The notes beneath the pieces are model-generated. The model was not told the origin of the DNA. It was given only the letters and a program-made list of their open reading frames with translations, and ran no database searches. 64,000 nucleotides of DNA from Casimicrobiaceae bacterium. GTDB lineage: Bacteria > Pseudomonadota > Gammaproteobacteria > Burkholderiales > Casimicrobiaceae. Below, in pieces: positions 1-10,800 of the stretch. The stretch covers positions 186,001-250,000 of the forward strand of contig JAPKHK010000004.1 of assembly GCA_026646885.1 (NCBI GenBank). Direction: 5' to 3'. A program made the translations under genes and the position numbers. The stretch's first letter is position 1; each line of letters starts with the position of its first letter.

Positions 1-39
1 GCCTGCCGCCTTATGCCCCGCTCCCCGAGGAAAAAAGCC

Positions 40-546
40 ATGAGCGATGAAAGAGCTTGCCTGTCGCGCCGCGATTTTTTGCTCCAGGGCAGCCGCCTGG
101 TGATGCTCGCCGCCGTCGCGGGCCTGCCCGCGCCGCTGCTGGCGCAGCGCGCCGAGTTCAGCGCAGAGCGGCTCTTGCGTCTCGATGAACTGACTTTGGG
201 CCGGGGCTATTGGTTCGACTATCCGCGCCCGGGATTGGCCAACGTAATGGTGAAGCTCGGTGTGCCGGCGGCCGGCGGCATCGGCCCGGAACAAGACATC
301 GTCGCGTTCAGCGCCCGCTGCACGCATCTGGGCGGCGACTTGCGCGGCAGCCTGCAAGCCGCGCAGCAGGTGCTAGGCCCCTGCCCCAGGCACCTCACCA
401 CCTTCGACCTCACCCGCCATGGTGTGGTGATCACCGGCCACGCCACGCAAAGCCTGCCGCAGGTGCTGCTGGATTTACGCGGTGCGGACATTTTCGCCGT
501 GGGCATGATGGGCCTGGTGTTCGGCGCCGGAGCCAGGCATGGCTGA
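40..546 (+). CDS. aioB: Arsenite oxidase small subunit, Rieske protein
   Basis: Periplasmic Rieske [2Fe-2S] subunit that passes electrons from the molybdenum subunit of arsenite oxidase to a cytochrome or azurin. A twin-arginine signal (SRRDFLLQG, residues 9-17) is followed by a hydrophobic stretch ending LLAQ. The Rieske ligands are visible as CTHLGG (about residue 87) and CPRH (about residue 108). ATG at 40 is preferred over an in-frame ATG at 13 because GAGG lies 9 bases upstream of it. The two extra cysteines that form a disulfide in many Rieske proteins (CxHxGC and CPCH) are Gly and Arg here. The stop overlaps the start of aioA by 8 bases, so the two are translationally coupled. The promoter lies outside the window. 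Confidence 0.93.
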   Translation: MSDERACLSRRDFLLQGSRLVMLAAVAGLPAPLLAQRAEFSAERLLRLDELTLGRGYWFDYPRPGLANVMVKLGVPAAGGIGPEQDIVAFSARCTHLGGDLRGSLQAAQQVLGPCPRHLTTFDLTRHGVVITGHATQSLPQVLLDLRGADIFAVGMMGLVFGAGARHG

Positions 547-3166
547 ACTCGCGCCTCCCCGGCCGCCCAAAGGCGCCGAACAGTTCACCACCGCCTGCGA
601 CTATTGCGTGGTGGGTTGCGCTTATCGCGTCTGGCGCTGGCCCGCGCGGGCAGGCGGCGCCGCGGACGACACCGTACCCTGGGCCAATCCGGCGCAACAC
701 AACCTCATTTCCTGGCAGGGTCGAGCGCATCATGTCCTGGTGCTGCCCGACCCCGAGGCGCAGGCGGTCAACCCGGGGGGGAACCACTCCATGCGCGGCG
801 GCACCCTGGCGCAGAAGTGTCACAACCCTGCCAACCGCACCCGCGAGCGCCTCGGCACGCCGCTTTTGCGCGTCGCCGGGCAACTGGTGCCGGTGCGCTG
901 GGATGTTGCCATCGACATCATGGCGCGGGTGTCGCAGCACGTGTTGCGGCACCACGGCGAGCATGCCTGGGGCATCAAGGCCTATTCCTACCAATATTTC
1001 GAAAACACCTACGCCATCACCAAGCTCGCCTTCGATGCCGTGGGCACACCGGCCTTCGCGCCCCACGACAAATGCGCCAACACCAACGACGCCGCCGGAC
1101 TCGATGACGCCGGCCTCGAAGCGTTTGCCCCATCTTACGAAGACTGGGGCGCCTGCGACGTGCTGTTCTGCTCGGGCACCGACCCCTTCGAGACCAAAAG
1201 CACACTATTCACGCAATGGATCATGCACGGCGCCACGCCGAACAAGACCCTGATCTTCGCCACACCGCACCGGACCATGGGCGTGGCCTGGGGCGAGCGC
1301 CAGGGTGGATTGTGGCTGCCGGTGCTGCCCGGCACCGACACCGTGTTGCATAACGCCATCGCACGCATCATCGTGGAGCGCGGCTGGCAGGATCAGGCCT
1401 TCATCGACCGCTGGATCGCTCAGCGCTGGGAAGTCGATCAGGGCCTGGGCCGCGGCACGCGCAACACACCCTGGCAGTGGCGCACCACCTGGGGCACGTT
1501 TCAAAGCGATTGGGCCGACTATCGCGCCTTCGTGCTCGGGCGCGAGGAACACCGCCTGGCTGACGCCGCGCGACTCACTGGCGTAGCGGCGGAGAAAATT
1601 CTGCGCGCCGCCCAACTCCTGGCCGCCCCGCGCGCCGATGGCTCGCGGCCCAAGGCCTCGTTCATGCTGGAAAAAGGCAACTACTGGTCGAACAACTATC
1701 TCAACAGTGCTTCTTTCGCGGCCCTGGGCCTCATCTGCGGCGCGGGCAATCGGCCGGGTCGGGTGATTGGCCGCGGCGGCGGACACCAGCGCGGCATGGT
1801 GAACGCGCCGGGTCATCCGGGCTGGCTATCGCCCGAGAAATACCCCGGGCGGCGCAAGAAACCCTTGAACCTCGACCGCTGGCTGATCGACGGCAAGCTG
1901 CGCTTCGCCTGGGTGTTCGGCACCACTTGGATCGGCGCCATGGCGGCTTCCAAAGAATTGGAACGCGCCATCGCCCAACTCACCATCGGGCAGCCCAAGC
2001 AAGTAACCGCAACCGACCCCGCCGCCGCGGCTGCCGCCCTGATCGCGCGCATCGAGGCCGGCGGCATGATGCTGGTCGACTCCGACATCTACCCCGTGGC
2101 ACCGCTCAACACCCGTTATGCCGATTTGGTGCTGCCCGCGGCCACTTGGGGCGAAGCCGACTTCACGCGTTGCAACGGCGAACGCCGCTTGCGTTTATAC
2201 CCGGCTTTCGCCGATGCGCCGGGTGATGCCAAACCCGATTGGTGGGCGGTGCAGGCCTTCGCCAGGCGCATGGGCTGGGGCGAGCGCTTCGCCTGGTCTA
2301 GCGCCAGTGAGGTCTTCGAAGAGGCGGCCCGCCACTCGCGCGGCGGCGCCTACGATTATCACGAGCTGGTGCAAGAGGCGCGGCGGCAGGGCAAGTCGGG
2401 CCACGCGCTTCTGGCGGGGCTGGGTAGTGACGGCATCCAGACCCCGGTGCGACGCGCGCAGGGCAAACTCTTAGGCACTCCGCGCCTGCATGACCCCGAC
2501 AACGCCCTGCCCGACGCCAACGCCTGGCGCAATAAACTCATTCAGGCTTTCAACACCCACAGCGGCAAAGCCGTGTTGCTCAAGTCACCCTGGAATTTCC
2601 CCGGCTGGAGCGAGTTCTACGCAGCGGCCCAACCGCGCCCGGAAAAAAACGAACTCTGGATCACCAACGGCCGCATCAACGAAAACTGGCAAAGCGGTTT
2701 CGACGACTTCCGGAAACCCTACACCGCGGCGCGGGGCCTGCCGCAAATGTTGTTCATGCATCCCGAGGATGCGGCACGGCGCGGCATCGCCAACGGCGAC
2801 CAGGTGCGCGTGGTCAACGACACCGTTTACGTGTTGACCGGCATGCCCCTGGGGGTGGAAAGCGCCGACCAACACTTCAAGGCCCTGCTCGCCGCCGGGC
2901 ACATCAAGGTAACCCAAGGCGATTTCGAAGCCGTGGCCATCCTTGACCCCGGCATGCGCCAGGGCGTGGCCAAGGCCGGCTTCAACCACCCGGACGCGCC
3001 GGCCAACGCCGTCTGCCACGCCGTGCCCGACCCCTTGACCAACAACTACCGCTACAAGCTGGGGCGCGGACGGGTGGAGCGGCTCGGGCCGTCGGAGCAC
3101 GTCGCGGATTTGCGCGCGGTGAGCCTCAAGGCGAGGGGCTTCGGTTGTGCAGACGGACAGCGTTGA
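539..3166 (+). CDS. aioA: Arsenite oxidase large subunit, molybdopterin [3Fe-4S]
   Basis: Catalytic subunit oxidising arsenite to arsenate at a bis-molybdopterin guanine dinucleotide centre. It is a DMSO-reductase-family member exported with the Tat signal of AioB, and has no signal of its own. The N-terminal cluster motif is Cys20-x2-Cys23-x3-Cys27, and the fourth ligand position is Ser84 (NHSMRGG), the known Aio signature of a [3Fe-4S] rather than [4Fe-4S] cluster. A molybdopterin-binding C-terminal domain (LPQMLFMHPEDAARRG onward) is intact. At 875 residues it is somewhat longer than the usual 820-850. No cytochrome c, moeA or aioXSR gene follows. The next gene is convergent and unrelated. 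Confidence 0.95.
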   Translation: MAELAPPRPPKGAEQFTTACDYCVVGCAYRVWRWPARAGGAADDTVPWANPAQHNLISWQGRAHHVLVLPDPEAQAVNPGGNHSMRGGTLAQKCHNPANRTRERLGTPLLRVAGQLVPVRWDVAIDIMARVSQHVLRHHGEHAWGIKAYSYQYFENTYAITKLAFDAVGTPAFAPHDKCANTNDAAGLDDAGLEAFAPSYEDWGACDVLFCSGTDPFETKSTLFTQWIMHGATPNKTLIFATPHRTMGVAWGERQGGLWLPVLPGTDTVLHNAIARIIVERGWQDQAFIDRWIAQRWEVDQGLGRGTRNTPWQWRTTWGTFQSDWADYRAFVLGREEHRLADAARLTGVAAEKILRAAQLLAAPRADGSRPKASFMLEKGNYWSNNYLNSASFAALGLICGAGNRPGRVIGRGGGHQRGMVNAPGHPGWLSPEKYPGRRKKPLNLDRWLIDGKLRFAWVFGTTWIGAMAASKELERAIAQLTIGQPKQVTATDPAAAAAALIARIEAGGMMLVDSDIYPVAPLNTRYADLVLPAATWGEADFTRCNGERRLRLYPAFADAPGDAKPDWWAVQAFARRMGWGERFAWSSASEVFEEAARHSRGGAYDYHELVQEARRQGKSGHALLAGLGSDGIQTPVRRAQGKLLGTPRLHDPDNALPDANAWRNKLIQAFNTHSGKAVLLKSPWNFPGWSEFYAAAQPRPEKNELWITNGRINENWQSGFDDFRKPYTAARGLPQMLFMHPEDAARRGIANGDQVRVVNDTVYVLTGMPLGVESADQHFKALLAAGHIKVTQGDFEAVAILDPGMRQGVAKAGFNHPDAPANAVCHAVPDPLTNNYRYKLGRGRVERLGPSEHVADLRAVSLKARGFGCADGQR

Positions 3167-3221
3167 AAGGGCTCTGTGAAAGTCCTCTGTGATCAGGAGC
3201 AGAAACTCGGATTCGACGCGG

Positions 3222-6200
3222 CTAGATGACGCGATTGTTCGAGGCAATTTTGCCAAGAAGCTGGCCGAGCTTCTGCGGCTCGCGGCAAACCAAGAAGCCC
3301 CACTGCCCCAGCTTGCCCCAGCGATTGACCGCCTCAACCCAGCGCTTCGCGGCCTGGTGCTTGGCATCGGTATCCTCGTGCTGCTTGCCCTTGATCTCAA
3401 GCACCACATTCACTGAATTCCGCATTCGGACAATGAAATCCGGTTCATAAACTTGCGGGTTGCCGTAAAGCTCATACGGAATGTTGAACTCCAGCCGATC
3501 GTTCCTCGCGTAGCAGAATACGACCCCGTCCTTCGCCAGCTTTTCAAGCTGGAAGGCGGCCGCCTGTTCCCACGAGCCGGTGTCGCAGGCGACAAAATTC
3601 AGGTGGCTCGCGCCGGTCATCTGTACCGGCTTCACGGTCTTGAAATGCACGCTTTCCGTGCTGCCCACCGGCCGGTAGCGATTCAACCGTGGCAGCAGCG
3701 GCGCTTCGCCGCGCTCGTCATCAGGCGTGATCGCGGCCAGCAGCAAGCCGATGATGCGCTGGGCGTAGGTCTGCAAGCCTATCTCGCAGGGATGGCAGCC
3801 CGCCAGGTCGATGCGCGACGCGACGTACTCCTTGACGATCCGCAGCACCTGCGGAAACAACATTGCCCGGTTGTGCTGGCGAAGTCCCTGCTTGCCGGAA
3901 AGGGATGTTTCCGTCAGCGCACGGACAATCTCCTTTGCCAGTTCGAACTCGATGGTTTGCGGATGCACCGAGTCGTAGTACGCCTGCCGATCCACGAGAT
4001 CGAACCCGAATCCGGTTTGCGCGCCCGGGTGACCGACCTGGTAGCCCACTTGTGGGCGCACGAACGCGGCGGTTGGCGTTGTCCACGGATCGAGCGTCGT
4101 CTTCTCCACGCTCCCGACATCGCACCTGATCAGATTGCGCTTCAGGTCGACGACGTAGCCTTCGACGATGGGAAACCGGATTTCGAACGCCTTGCGCTCC
4201 GGCAGTGCCATGACCTCGTGCTTGGGTCGGTCTTCGGGCGGCGGGCCCTTGCCCGGCTCGCGGCCCTTGAACGGTATCAGCGAGAAAGGCACTCCGAATA
4301 TGTCGACGTATTCTGCTGTCAGAAGCCCCGTTTCGGGATCGGGCGTGTAGTCCATGCGCCGTAATCCACGCCCGACCACCTGCTCGCAAAGCAACTGGCT
4401 GTGAAAGGCGCGCAGGCCAAGGATGTGCGTCACGTTGTTCGCATCCCAGCCTTCGCTGAGCATGTTCACGCTGACGACGCAGCGTATGTCCGCCCCCGCT
4501 TCGCCCGCCCGGCCGACTGTCGAGACGATCTTGCGCAACTCCTGCGCCGCCTCCTTCTTCGTCGCATTCGGGTCTTCGCTCTCGGCTGCGGCGAGCAGGC
4601 TGGAATCGATGCGCAGGGTGACTTCTGCGCCCTTGCGGTTCCAGAGTTCTGGAAAGCCTGATAGTCCCGCGCCGTAGTGCTTCTGCGCCTTTGCCTTCTT
4701 TTTGCGCCGCTTCGGCGCTGCGTCCTCGTCGCCTTCGTCCTCGTCGGGCGTTTCCGCCTCGACAAGCTCTTCGCCCGAAATCGCCCGGTAGAATTCCTTG
4801 GCAATATCGGTGTTGTCGCAGACCACAATCATCACCGGAGGCGTGCGCTCCTGGCCGGGCGCGGACGAGCTGACCTGTTCGAGCTTCTGCTTCCATTCGC
4901 CCGCCAGCGTCAGCAGCGCATCTTCGGCTTTTCTGTACACTACTGCCGGCTTCGGCTTGCCGCCGGTGAGCTTCTCGCCGGCTTTCATATCGCGGGTGAT
5001 GTGTTCCCAGAGTTTGAAGTACTTGGGATCGGGGCGTCCGGTATTGTCCATCGCCGGCAGGCGCGGAATTTTCGTGATGCCGCTCTCGATCGCGTCGACC
5101 AGCGAAAAGTCGCTCACGATCCAGGGAAACGGCGAGCCCTCCGGATAGCCGCTGCCGTGAATGTAGAAAGGCGTCGCCGACAGATCCACGCAGAGCCCGA
5201 TGCCGCAGGCCGCGTTGATCTTGTCCAGCCCGCTCACCCACACTGTCGCCTCCTCGCGATCGGCTTTCTCCTCTGCGGACAGTATCTCGTCCTCACCCAC
5301 TGGTGCGGGGCGGTAGGCATGGTGGCCCTCGTCGTTCAGCACCATCAGCGGTTCATCGTCCCACAGGCCACCAAGGCGGTTTCGGGCAAAGGCCTCGGCG
5401 CTCTCCTCGCCCAGCTTTACGATGGGTGCGCCGCCGACGTTCTGAACCTCGGCCTCAGGCGCGAGCCAGTGCCAGTTGGTCACCAGCACCGTGCCCTTGG
5501 CCAGTTCCGGCCGCAATGCCGTCGGCACAATGTCGAACTGCTCGAAGTAGTTGTTCGGGTGGCCAGGCCGTAGCACCGACAAGCGCTCCTTGATCGTCAG
5601 GTTTGGACAGACCACCAGCGCCCGCCTGGGGTAGCGAGCGTCACCCGGTTTCGTGCCCCGATTGCAGAACGCCCAGGCAATAAGCATGGCCATCACGACC
5701 GTCTTGCCGCTGCCAGTCGCCATCTTGCAGGCGTAACGGGCAATTGCTTTCGCGCTCGCGTCGTTCGGAATGTCGGCGAGCTTCGGATGCTGCGCGACTT
5801 TCGTCTTCCATTGGTCCGGCCGCGGATTGCGGCCCAGGCTGAGGGTGCCGAATTCATCAAGCGTCAGCTTGGGTGTCCAGCGCGGTTTCTTGCCCAGCGC
5901 CAGAATCTCGCGCAGGTAGATGATTGTCTCCACCGCCTCGACCTGGCAGAAGAACAGCCGCCGCCCGCGGTCCTCGCGCCACCAGTGGCGCAGGAGTTTC
6001 TTTGTTGCCTCGCTCGCGTTTTCCCACCCGGAGTCGCGCCAGCGCCGTACGTCGTCGCGCAGCGCATTCACCAGCGGCAGATCGTCGCGCTCTTCCTCCG
6101 CGATGAACGACATTTGCTGCTGCGCGCTTCCCGAGCGTTCGCTCTTGAACCAGTAGCTCGCCGGCCGTCTGCCGGGCGTTTTTGTCGGGATCCCGGTACG

Positions 6201-6293
6201 GGAGTCATACAGCCAGTGCTGATCCGGCTCCTTGTAGGGAGAACACAGGATCGGATTCTCGACCGGCTGGATGGGGATTTCGTCCTGGGCCAT
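3222..6293 (-). CDS. Type III-like restriction endonuclease, helicase-nuclease subunit
   Basis: Superfamily 2 helicase with a C-terminal nuclease, resembling type III Res subunits and the large 'BPTD_3080-like' restriction family. Visible motifs in order: Walker A MATGSGKT (residues 191-198), DEAD-box-like NDEGHH (about 320), DLSATPF, and motif VI QVVGRGLRR. Near the C-terminus, YEPDFIVRM followed by VVLEIKGK (about residues 949-970) fits a PD-(D/E)xK nuclease core. It is last in a three-gene operon with an ATPase 3 bases upstream and a methyltransferase before that. It would cut DNA lacking the cognate methylation after ATP-driven translocation. Its end is 55 bases from the convergent aioA stop with no obvious terminator. 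Confidence 0.85.
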   Translation of the reverse strand: MAQDEIPIQPVENPILCSPYKEPDQHWLYDSRTGIPTKTPGRRPASYWFKSERSGSAQQQMSFIAEEERDDLPLVNALRDDVRRWRDSGWENASEATKKLLRHWWREDRGRRLFFCQVEAVETIIYLREILALGKKPRWTPKLTLDEFGTLSLGRNPRPDQWKTKVAQHPKLADIPNDASAKAIARYACKMATGSGKTVVMAMLIAWAFCNRGTKPGDARYPRRALVVCPNLTIKERLSVLRPGHPNNYFEQFDIVPTALRPELAKGTVLVTNWHWLAPEAEVQNVGGAPIVKLGEESAEAFARNRLGGLWDDEPLMVLNDEGHHAYRPAPVGEDEILSAEEKADREEATVWVSGLDKINAACGIGLCVDLSATPFYIHGSGYPEGSPFPWIVSDFSLVDAIESGITKIPRLPAMDNTGRPDPKYFKLWEHITRDMKAGEKLTGGKPKPAVVYRKAEDALLTLAGEWKQKLEQVSSSAPGQERTPPVMIVVCDNTDIAKEFYRAISGEELVEAETPDEDEGDEDAAPKRRKKKAKAQKHYGAGLSGFPELWNRKGAEVTLRIDSSLLAAAESEDPNATKKEAAQELRKIVSTVGRAGEAGADIRCVVSVNMLSEGWDANNVTHILGLRAFHSQLLCEQVVGRGLRRMDYTPDPETGLLTAEYVDIFGVPFSLIPFKGREPGKGPPPEDRPKHEVMALPERKAFEIRFPIVEGYVVDLKRNLIRCDVGSVEKTTLDPWTTPTAAFVRPQVGYQVGHPGAQTGFGFDLVDRQAYYDSVHPQTIEFELAKEIVRALTETSLSGKQGLRQHNRAMLFPQVLRIVKEYVASRIDLAGCHPCEIGLQTYAQRIIGLLLAAITPDDERGEAPLLPRLNRYRPVGSTESVHFKTVKPVQMTGASHLNFVACDTGSWEQAAAFQLEKLAKDGVVFCYARNDRLEFNIPYELYGNPQVYEPDFIVRMRNSVNVVLEIKGKQHEDTDAKHQAAKRWVEAVNRWGKLGQWGFLVCREPQKLGQLLGKIASNNRVI

Positions 6294-6296
6294 GAC

Positions 6297-7823
6297 TTAC
6301 CGCATCAGCAGCAGTGAAGAGAGCGGTAGGCTCACGATGCGCGGATCGTCGGTCGCCGGGTCGTCGCCTTGCGTCACCAGAATGCCGAAAGGCGCGCGAT
6401 AGACCGTCTTTTCGATCATCTGGCGGAGCCCCAGGGTGTCCCCGTAATCCACCCGACGCCGGTATTTCACCTCGATCGGGATGCGCTGTTCGCCGATGGT
6501 CAGCACGAAATCCACTTCTTTCTCGGCCGCGCGTTCCGGAAAGTGCGCCACGTCCAGGCCCACGATGGAGCGAAAGAAATATCCGACCGCGCTTTCGGCA
6601 AGGCGTCCGGCCAGATCGCTGAGATGGGGTTCGCGGGCGAGCGCCTCCGGATCGAGCGGCACCTTTTCCTGCAGCCAGGCCGCGCGCAGGGCGTGGTCGC
6701 ACAGGCACAGCTTGGCCGCGCCGCGGCGGCGCTTGAGCCGCAGTTCCAGCGGTTCGACCAGGCGCAGCAGCAGGGTGCCGTCCAGAAATTTCAGGTAATT
6801 CAGAATGCGCTGCCAGCCGACGTTCGCGTTCATGGCACGGCGTACTTCATCGAGATAGAGGCTTTGCGTCGGTGATTGCCCGGCATAGCGACAGGCGAGC
6901 CGAAACACCTCTTCGAGCAGATGTTCATCCCGCTTCTGCCCGCGCGGCCCCATGCGCAGATCATGCTGGATTGCCCGCCGCACCACGGTCTCGTTCAGGA
7001 AATCGGCGACCTGCTCCCAGGGCACGCCGGCCTTGGCATGCGCCACGGGATAGGCTCCCCGCTCGCTGAAAGCCCGGAACGCGGCATCGCGGGCTTCAGC
7101 GTGGTGCAGGCCGAACTCGCGCAGGCCGTGCCAGAACTTCTTGTCTTTCAGCGGCGCGAGGCCGTTGTGCGGGAGATACGGCGGAATCTCCCCGCATCCG
7201 CGAAACTGCGCGATCTCCCGCAGCAGCAGCGGCCCCATTTCGAGCGTGGTGATGCGCCCGGCCAGGCTGTCGCGACCCGCCTCGATGCGCAGGGCGGAGC
7301 TGCCGGTGACCAGCGCCTTCACGCCGCTGATGTCCACCAGGTTCTTGAGCTGGGGCGCCCAGTCCGCCAGGTTCTGGACTTCATCCAGAAAAAAGTAAGC
7401 CGGTTCCCCTTCGCTTGAAGCCAGTGTCAAGGTCTTGCCGAGGATATTGTCGGCGAACCAGTAGGCGAGCTCGGTCAGCGGCCACTTTACCCGCCGAGGA
7501 ATCGGTAGATCGTCGAATTGCAGGCGCAGGATGCGCCGCGGGGCGATGCCCTCGCTCAGGAACGAATCGATGATCTGATTGAGCAGCGTGGTCTTGCCGA
7601 TCTGCCTGGGGCCGCGCACCACCGTCGCGGGAGAAAGACCGTTCAGCAGGCTTCGCCGTGCGGGCGCGAAAGCCCAGCGGCGGATCGGCTCGACGCCGCG
7701 CACCGGTTCGCCGCGCCACCACGGGTTCATTTCCCGGATGCTCTGCTCGAGCCCCGGGGTCAACCAATGAGCGAGTTCGCGCTTCGCCACGATCTCAGGT
7801 CCGCTCCGGCATCGGTATGACAC
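6297..7823 (-). CDS. AAA ATPase with DUF4143 domain inside R-M operon
   Basis: P-loop ATPase of the widespread AAA_14/DUF4143 type. Walker A GPRQIGKTT (residues 71-79) and Walker B YFFLDEVQNL are followed by the sensor-like TGSSAL. A long helical middle follows. A C-terminal PD-(D/E)xK-like core has VDFVL followed by IPIEVKYRR. Many such proteins are solitary genes of unknown role, so its place between the methyltransferase and the restriction gene is notable. The first GTG (7823) overlaps the methyltransferase by 29 bases and has GAGG about 9 bases upstream. A second GTG at 7790 gives an N-terminus (AKREL) closer to what I expect of the family. Function in restriction is not established. Confidence 0.8.
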   Translation of the reverse strand: MSYRCRSGPEIVAKRELAHWLTPGLEQSIREMNPWWRGEPVRGVEPIRRWAFAPARRSLLNGLSPATVVRGPRQIGKTTLLNQIIDSFLSEGIAPRRILRLQFDDLPIPRRVKWPLTELAYWFADNILGKTLTLASSEGEPAYFFLDEVQNLADWAPQLKNLVDISGVKALVTGSSALRIEAGRDSLAGRITTLEMGPLLLREIAQFRGCGEIPPYLPHNGLAPLKDKKFWHGLREFGLHHAEARDAAFRAFSERGAYPVAHAKAGVPWEQVADFLNETVVRRAIQHDLRMGPRGQKRDEHLLEEVFRLACRYAGQSPTQSLYLDEVRRAMNANVGWQRILNYLKFLDGTLLLRLVEPLELRLKRRRGAAKLCLCDHALRAAWLQEKVPLDPEALAREPHLSDLAGRLAESAVGYFFRSIVGLDVAHFPERAAEKEVDFVLTIGEQRIPIEVKYRRRVDYGDTLGLRQMIEKTVYRAPFGILVTQGDDPATDDPRIVSLPLSSLLLMR

Positions 7824-10800
7824 GCATGCCCTCGTTGCCGCGCGGATCGATCACCTTCACCGCCACGCGCCACGCCTCGCCCTTGCCGAGCCGCTCCGGG
7901 CGCGGGAAGGGCAGGCTTGTCAGACCGCTCAGAGCCTCGAAAGCCTCCTCCTCGACCACCCCCGCGTCGCCGAGGGCCTTGGCGAGCTTGCCCCACTTGC
8001 TCTTGTCCGGGAAAAAAGCCTGGCAGATGCAGAACGTCCGGCCGTCGTAGTCGGTGTCGAGGAACCACGCGGCAATGCGCTCCTTGTCGGTCGGAAAGAG
8101 CGTGTTGCTCACCGGATCGTAGACATCCATGCCCTCGACCTCGATAACATGCTCGCCGTCCCCCCGCAGCATCGGCGGCTTGATGCGCGGCGCGCTGAAT
8201 ACCGTGAAGAGCTGGCTGCCCGGCTGCGTCTTCAACAGATCGCCCATCGCCACGTCCGGGCGGATCAGCGCCATGTGCAGCCTGAGCTTCGGATGGCTGC
8301 CGCTCTCGATCGCATCCTGCGCCGTCGCGTCGAAGCCGAATCCGGCGAAGACCACATCATCGTAGCCCTTGCGGTTCGCGTCGCGGATGACATCCTCCAC
8401 CTGCATAGCCGACACGTTGCCGACGGCCGGGCCTACACTCACCGCCATGCGGCGCTCCTTCTGGTCGCCATTCATCCACTCGCCTTCGGCGTGAATGAGC
8501 GACGCCCTGGTCAGCGGATCGAGCCGGCTGAACTTCATGTTCTTGTTGCCGTGGAAATCCACCCCGCTCGCCTTGAGCAGGCGGATGATCGTGTCGAGAT
8601 GCGCTTCGGCGTTCTGCACCGCGGCATTGCCGTCGAAGGTCTCCAGTTCGCCAGGCGCTCCGCCGATCGGCGTGTCCGGCCCGTCTTCCACGGAGATGAC
8701 GCCCTCCATCGTGAATGGGCCGGTCACGCGAACCACGCCTTTCACGGTCTCGGGCTTGTCCACCAGCTCTTCCATCTCTGCATTTGCGGCGATGCAGGCG
8801 TTCACCTCGTCCATCTTCGCCCGCCAGGCGGCGCGGTAGGCCGTCAGTGCCTCCTGCAACGTCTTCGGCCATTCGTGATCGGTGTCGAAGGGCACTTCCC
8901 ATTCTTTCCATTCGTGCTTCGGTATCGCGTTGCGATAGGCCTCCGCCTGCTTAGCCGTCACGCCCTTGAGAGGATTCCGGGCCGGCACCGGCTTGATCAG
9001 CGCGGGCTGGGTGTCCGGCAGCAGCCAGCGGCGCACGTCGGCATCGCTTACCGCATTGGCCCCCAGTTCACGATGCTTGGCGATCAACTTCTCGGCCAGC
9101 TTTTCCTTCAGGGCCGCGCCGACCTTGGCAACCTCCCGGTTCAGCTTCTCCAGCTTTTCGGCAAGGACGGGCTCGTGCCTGGCGAAGATGGGGTCGAGGG
9201 AGGTGTTTCGAGCGATGCTCTTCAGCGTGATGTGCGGCACCGTCTTGCACGAGAAAGTGGACTTGCCCGGAATCCGGCCGCTCGGATCGGTGAGCCAGGT
9301 CCCGTGCGGATTGCGCGCCACGTCCTCCGCGCTTAGTGGACGGAGTTGGTGATAGTCGAATTTAGCGGTCATCAGTCGGTGCTTGGCCAGGGCTAGCGCC
9401 ACGCGGCTGGAATCGCAAGTGATCCAACGCCGGCCCCACTGCTCGGCCACATACGCAGTCGTTCCGCTTCCGCAAGTCGGGTCCAGCACGAGGTCGCCGG
9501 GGTCGGTGGTCATTAGCATACAGCGCGCGATGACTTTGGTTGTCGTCTGGACGACGTAAATCTTGTCTTGTTCGGCCGTCCCCATCGTGTCGTCCCACAG
9601 ATTGCCAAGTGCGCTGGCGGAGAAGTCGTGGAAATACTTTTTGAGATTGGCGAAGTCGCGCGTCTTCAACAAGCGCTCCGCTTGGCGTAGCCGCGCCATT
9701 CCTGCTGCATTCGTTTTCCACCCCCCTTTTTTTGGCCTCCTTACAAGCTCGCCATCCAACTCAAAATCAAAGGTTGTAGATTCACTAGCCGTCTCCGAAG
9801 TCAGAGGGTCGCCGCGCCAAGCACGCGCACCTATTGGCATGCGTTCCGGCTCTTCTCGTTCTGCGTCGAGAATCGGGCGTGACCATCCCTCGGCAAGTTC
9901 TATCCTCGCGAATCGTGCGCCAGCGCCTTCACGAAAGTCTTTTGTCACATAGAGCGGGTTGTATTTCATCTGCTCCAGATTCTGCGCATACCACAACACG
10001 TAATCAGAGACGTTGTCCAAGCGCGCCTCACCCATGCCTCCGGTTTTCTTGGTTGTGATGAGAGAGACGAAGTTTTCGGCACGAAACACCTCATCCATCA
10101 CGCACCGGACGCGATGCAGATTCTCATCGCTGATTTGCACGAAGATGCTGCCCGTATCGGCCAGAAGCTCCCTCGCCATGGCCAGCCGGTCGCGCAGATA
10201 GGCGAGATAGGAGTGGATGCCGAGCGTCCAGGTGTCGCGGTAGGCTTTGACCATCTCCGGCTCGCGGGTGAGGTCTTGCTCGCGGTCCTTCACGTCGCGC
10301 TGGCCGAGCTGCGGCTGGAAATTCGAGGCGAATTTGATGCCGTAGGGCGGGTCGAGGTAGATCATCTGCACCTTGCCCGCGAGGTCTTCGCGCCGGGCGA
10401 GGCTGGCCATGACCTGGAGCGAGTCGCCGAGGATCATGCGATTGGCCCAGTCTACGTCGTGCTGGTAGAACTGCACCGCCTTGGCGTAATCCTGCTGCGG
10501 ATCGGCGAAGAGGTCGCGCTCGACGTCCTCGCGCGCCAGCACGCGCAGAATGGCCTGGGTGGAGACGCGCTCGTGCATGTGCAGCGCAACCGGTTCGACC
10601 TCGAACCAGGGCTTCTCGCGCTTGCCGCTCCATTCCAGCCAGGGCTCGTGCCGGCGCAGTGCGTCGGCCAGCAGTTTGGCCTCGTCGTCCGTCAGCGCCC
10701 GCTGGCGGGCGGTAGCCAGCAGCTCCGGCAGCCTGTCCGCCGCCGTCGCGTCCGTGGCCGAGCGGAGACTCGGCGGCAGGTGCGGATTATACTCATGGCG

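Noticed and set aside
431-1066. 211-residue open frame antisense to aioB/aioA
   Set aside because: It runs opposite to strongly supported Tat-Rieske and molybdoenzyme genes, has no family motif and has the Arg/Gly/His-rich composition of GC-rich chance frames.
8149-9336. 395-residue frame opposite the methyltransferase
   Set aside because: It mirrors the codon bias of the real gene. The composition (many Arg, His, Gln) and lack of a ribosome binding site or motif make it a shadow.
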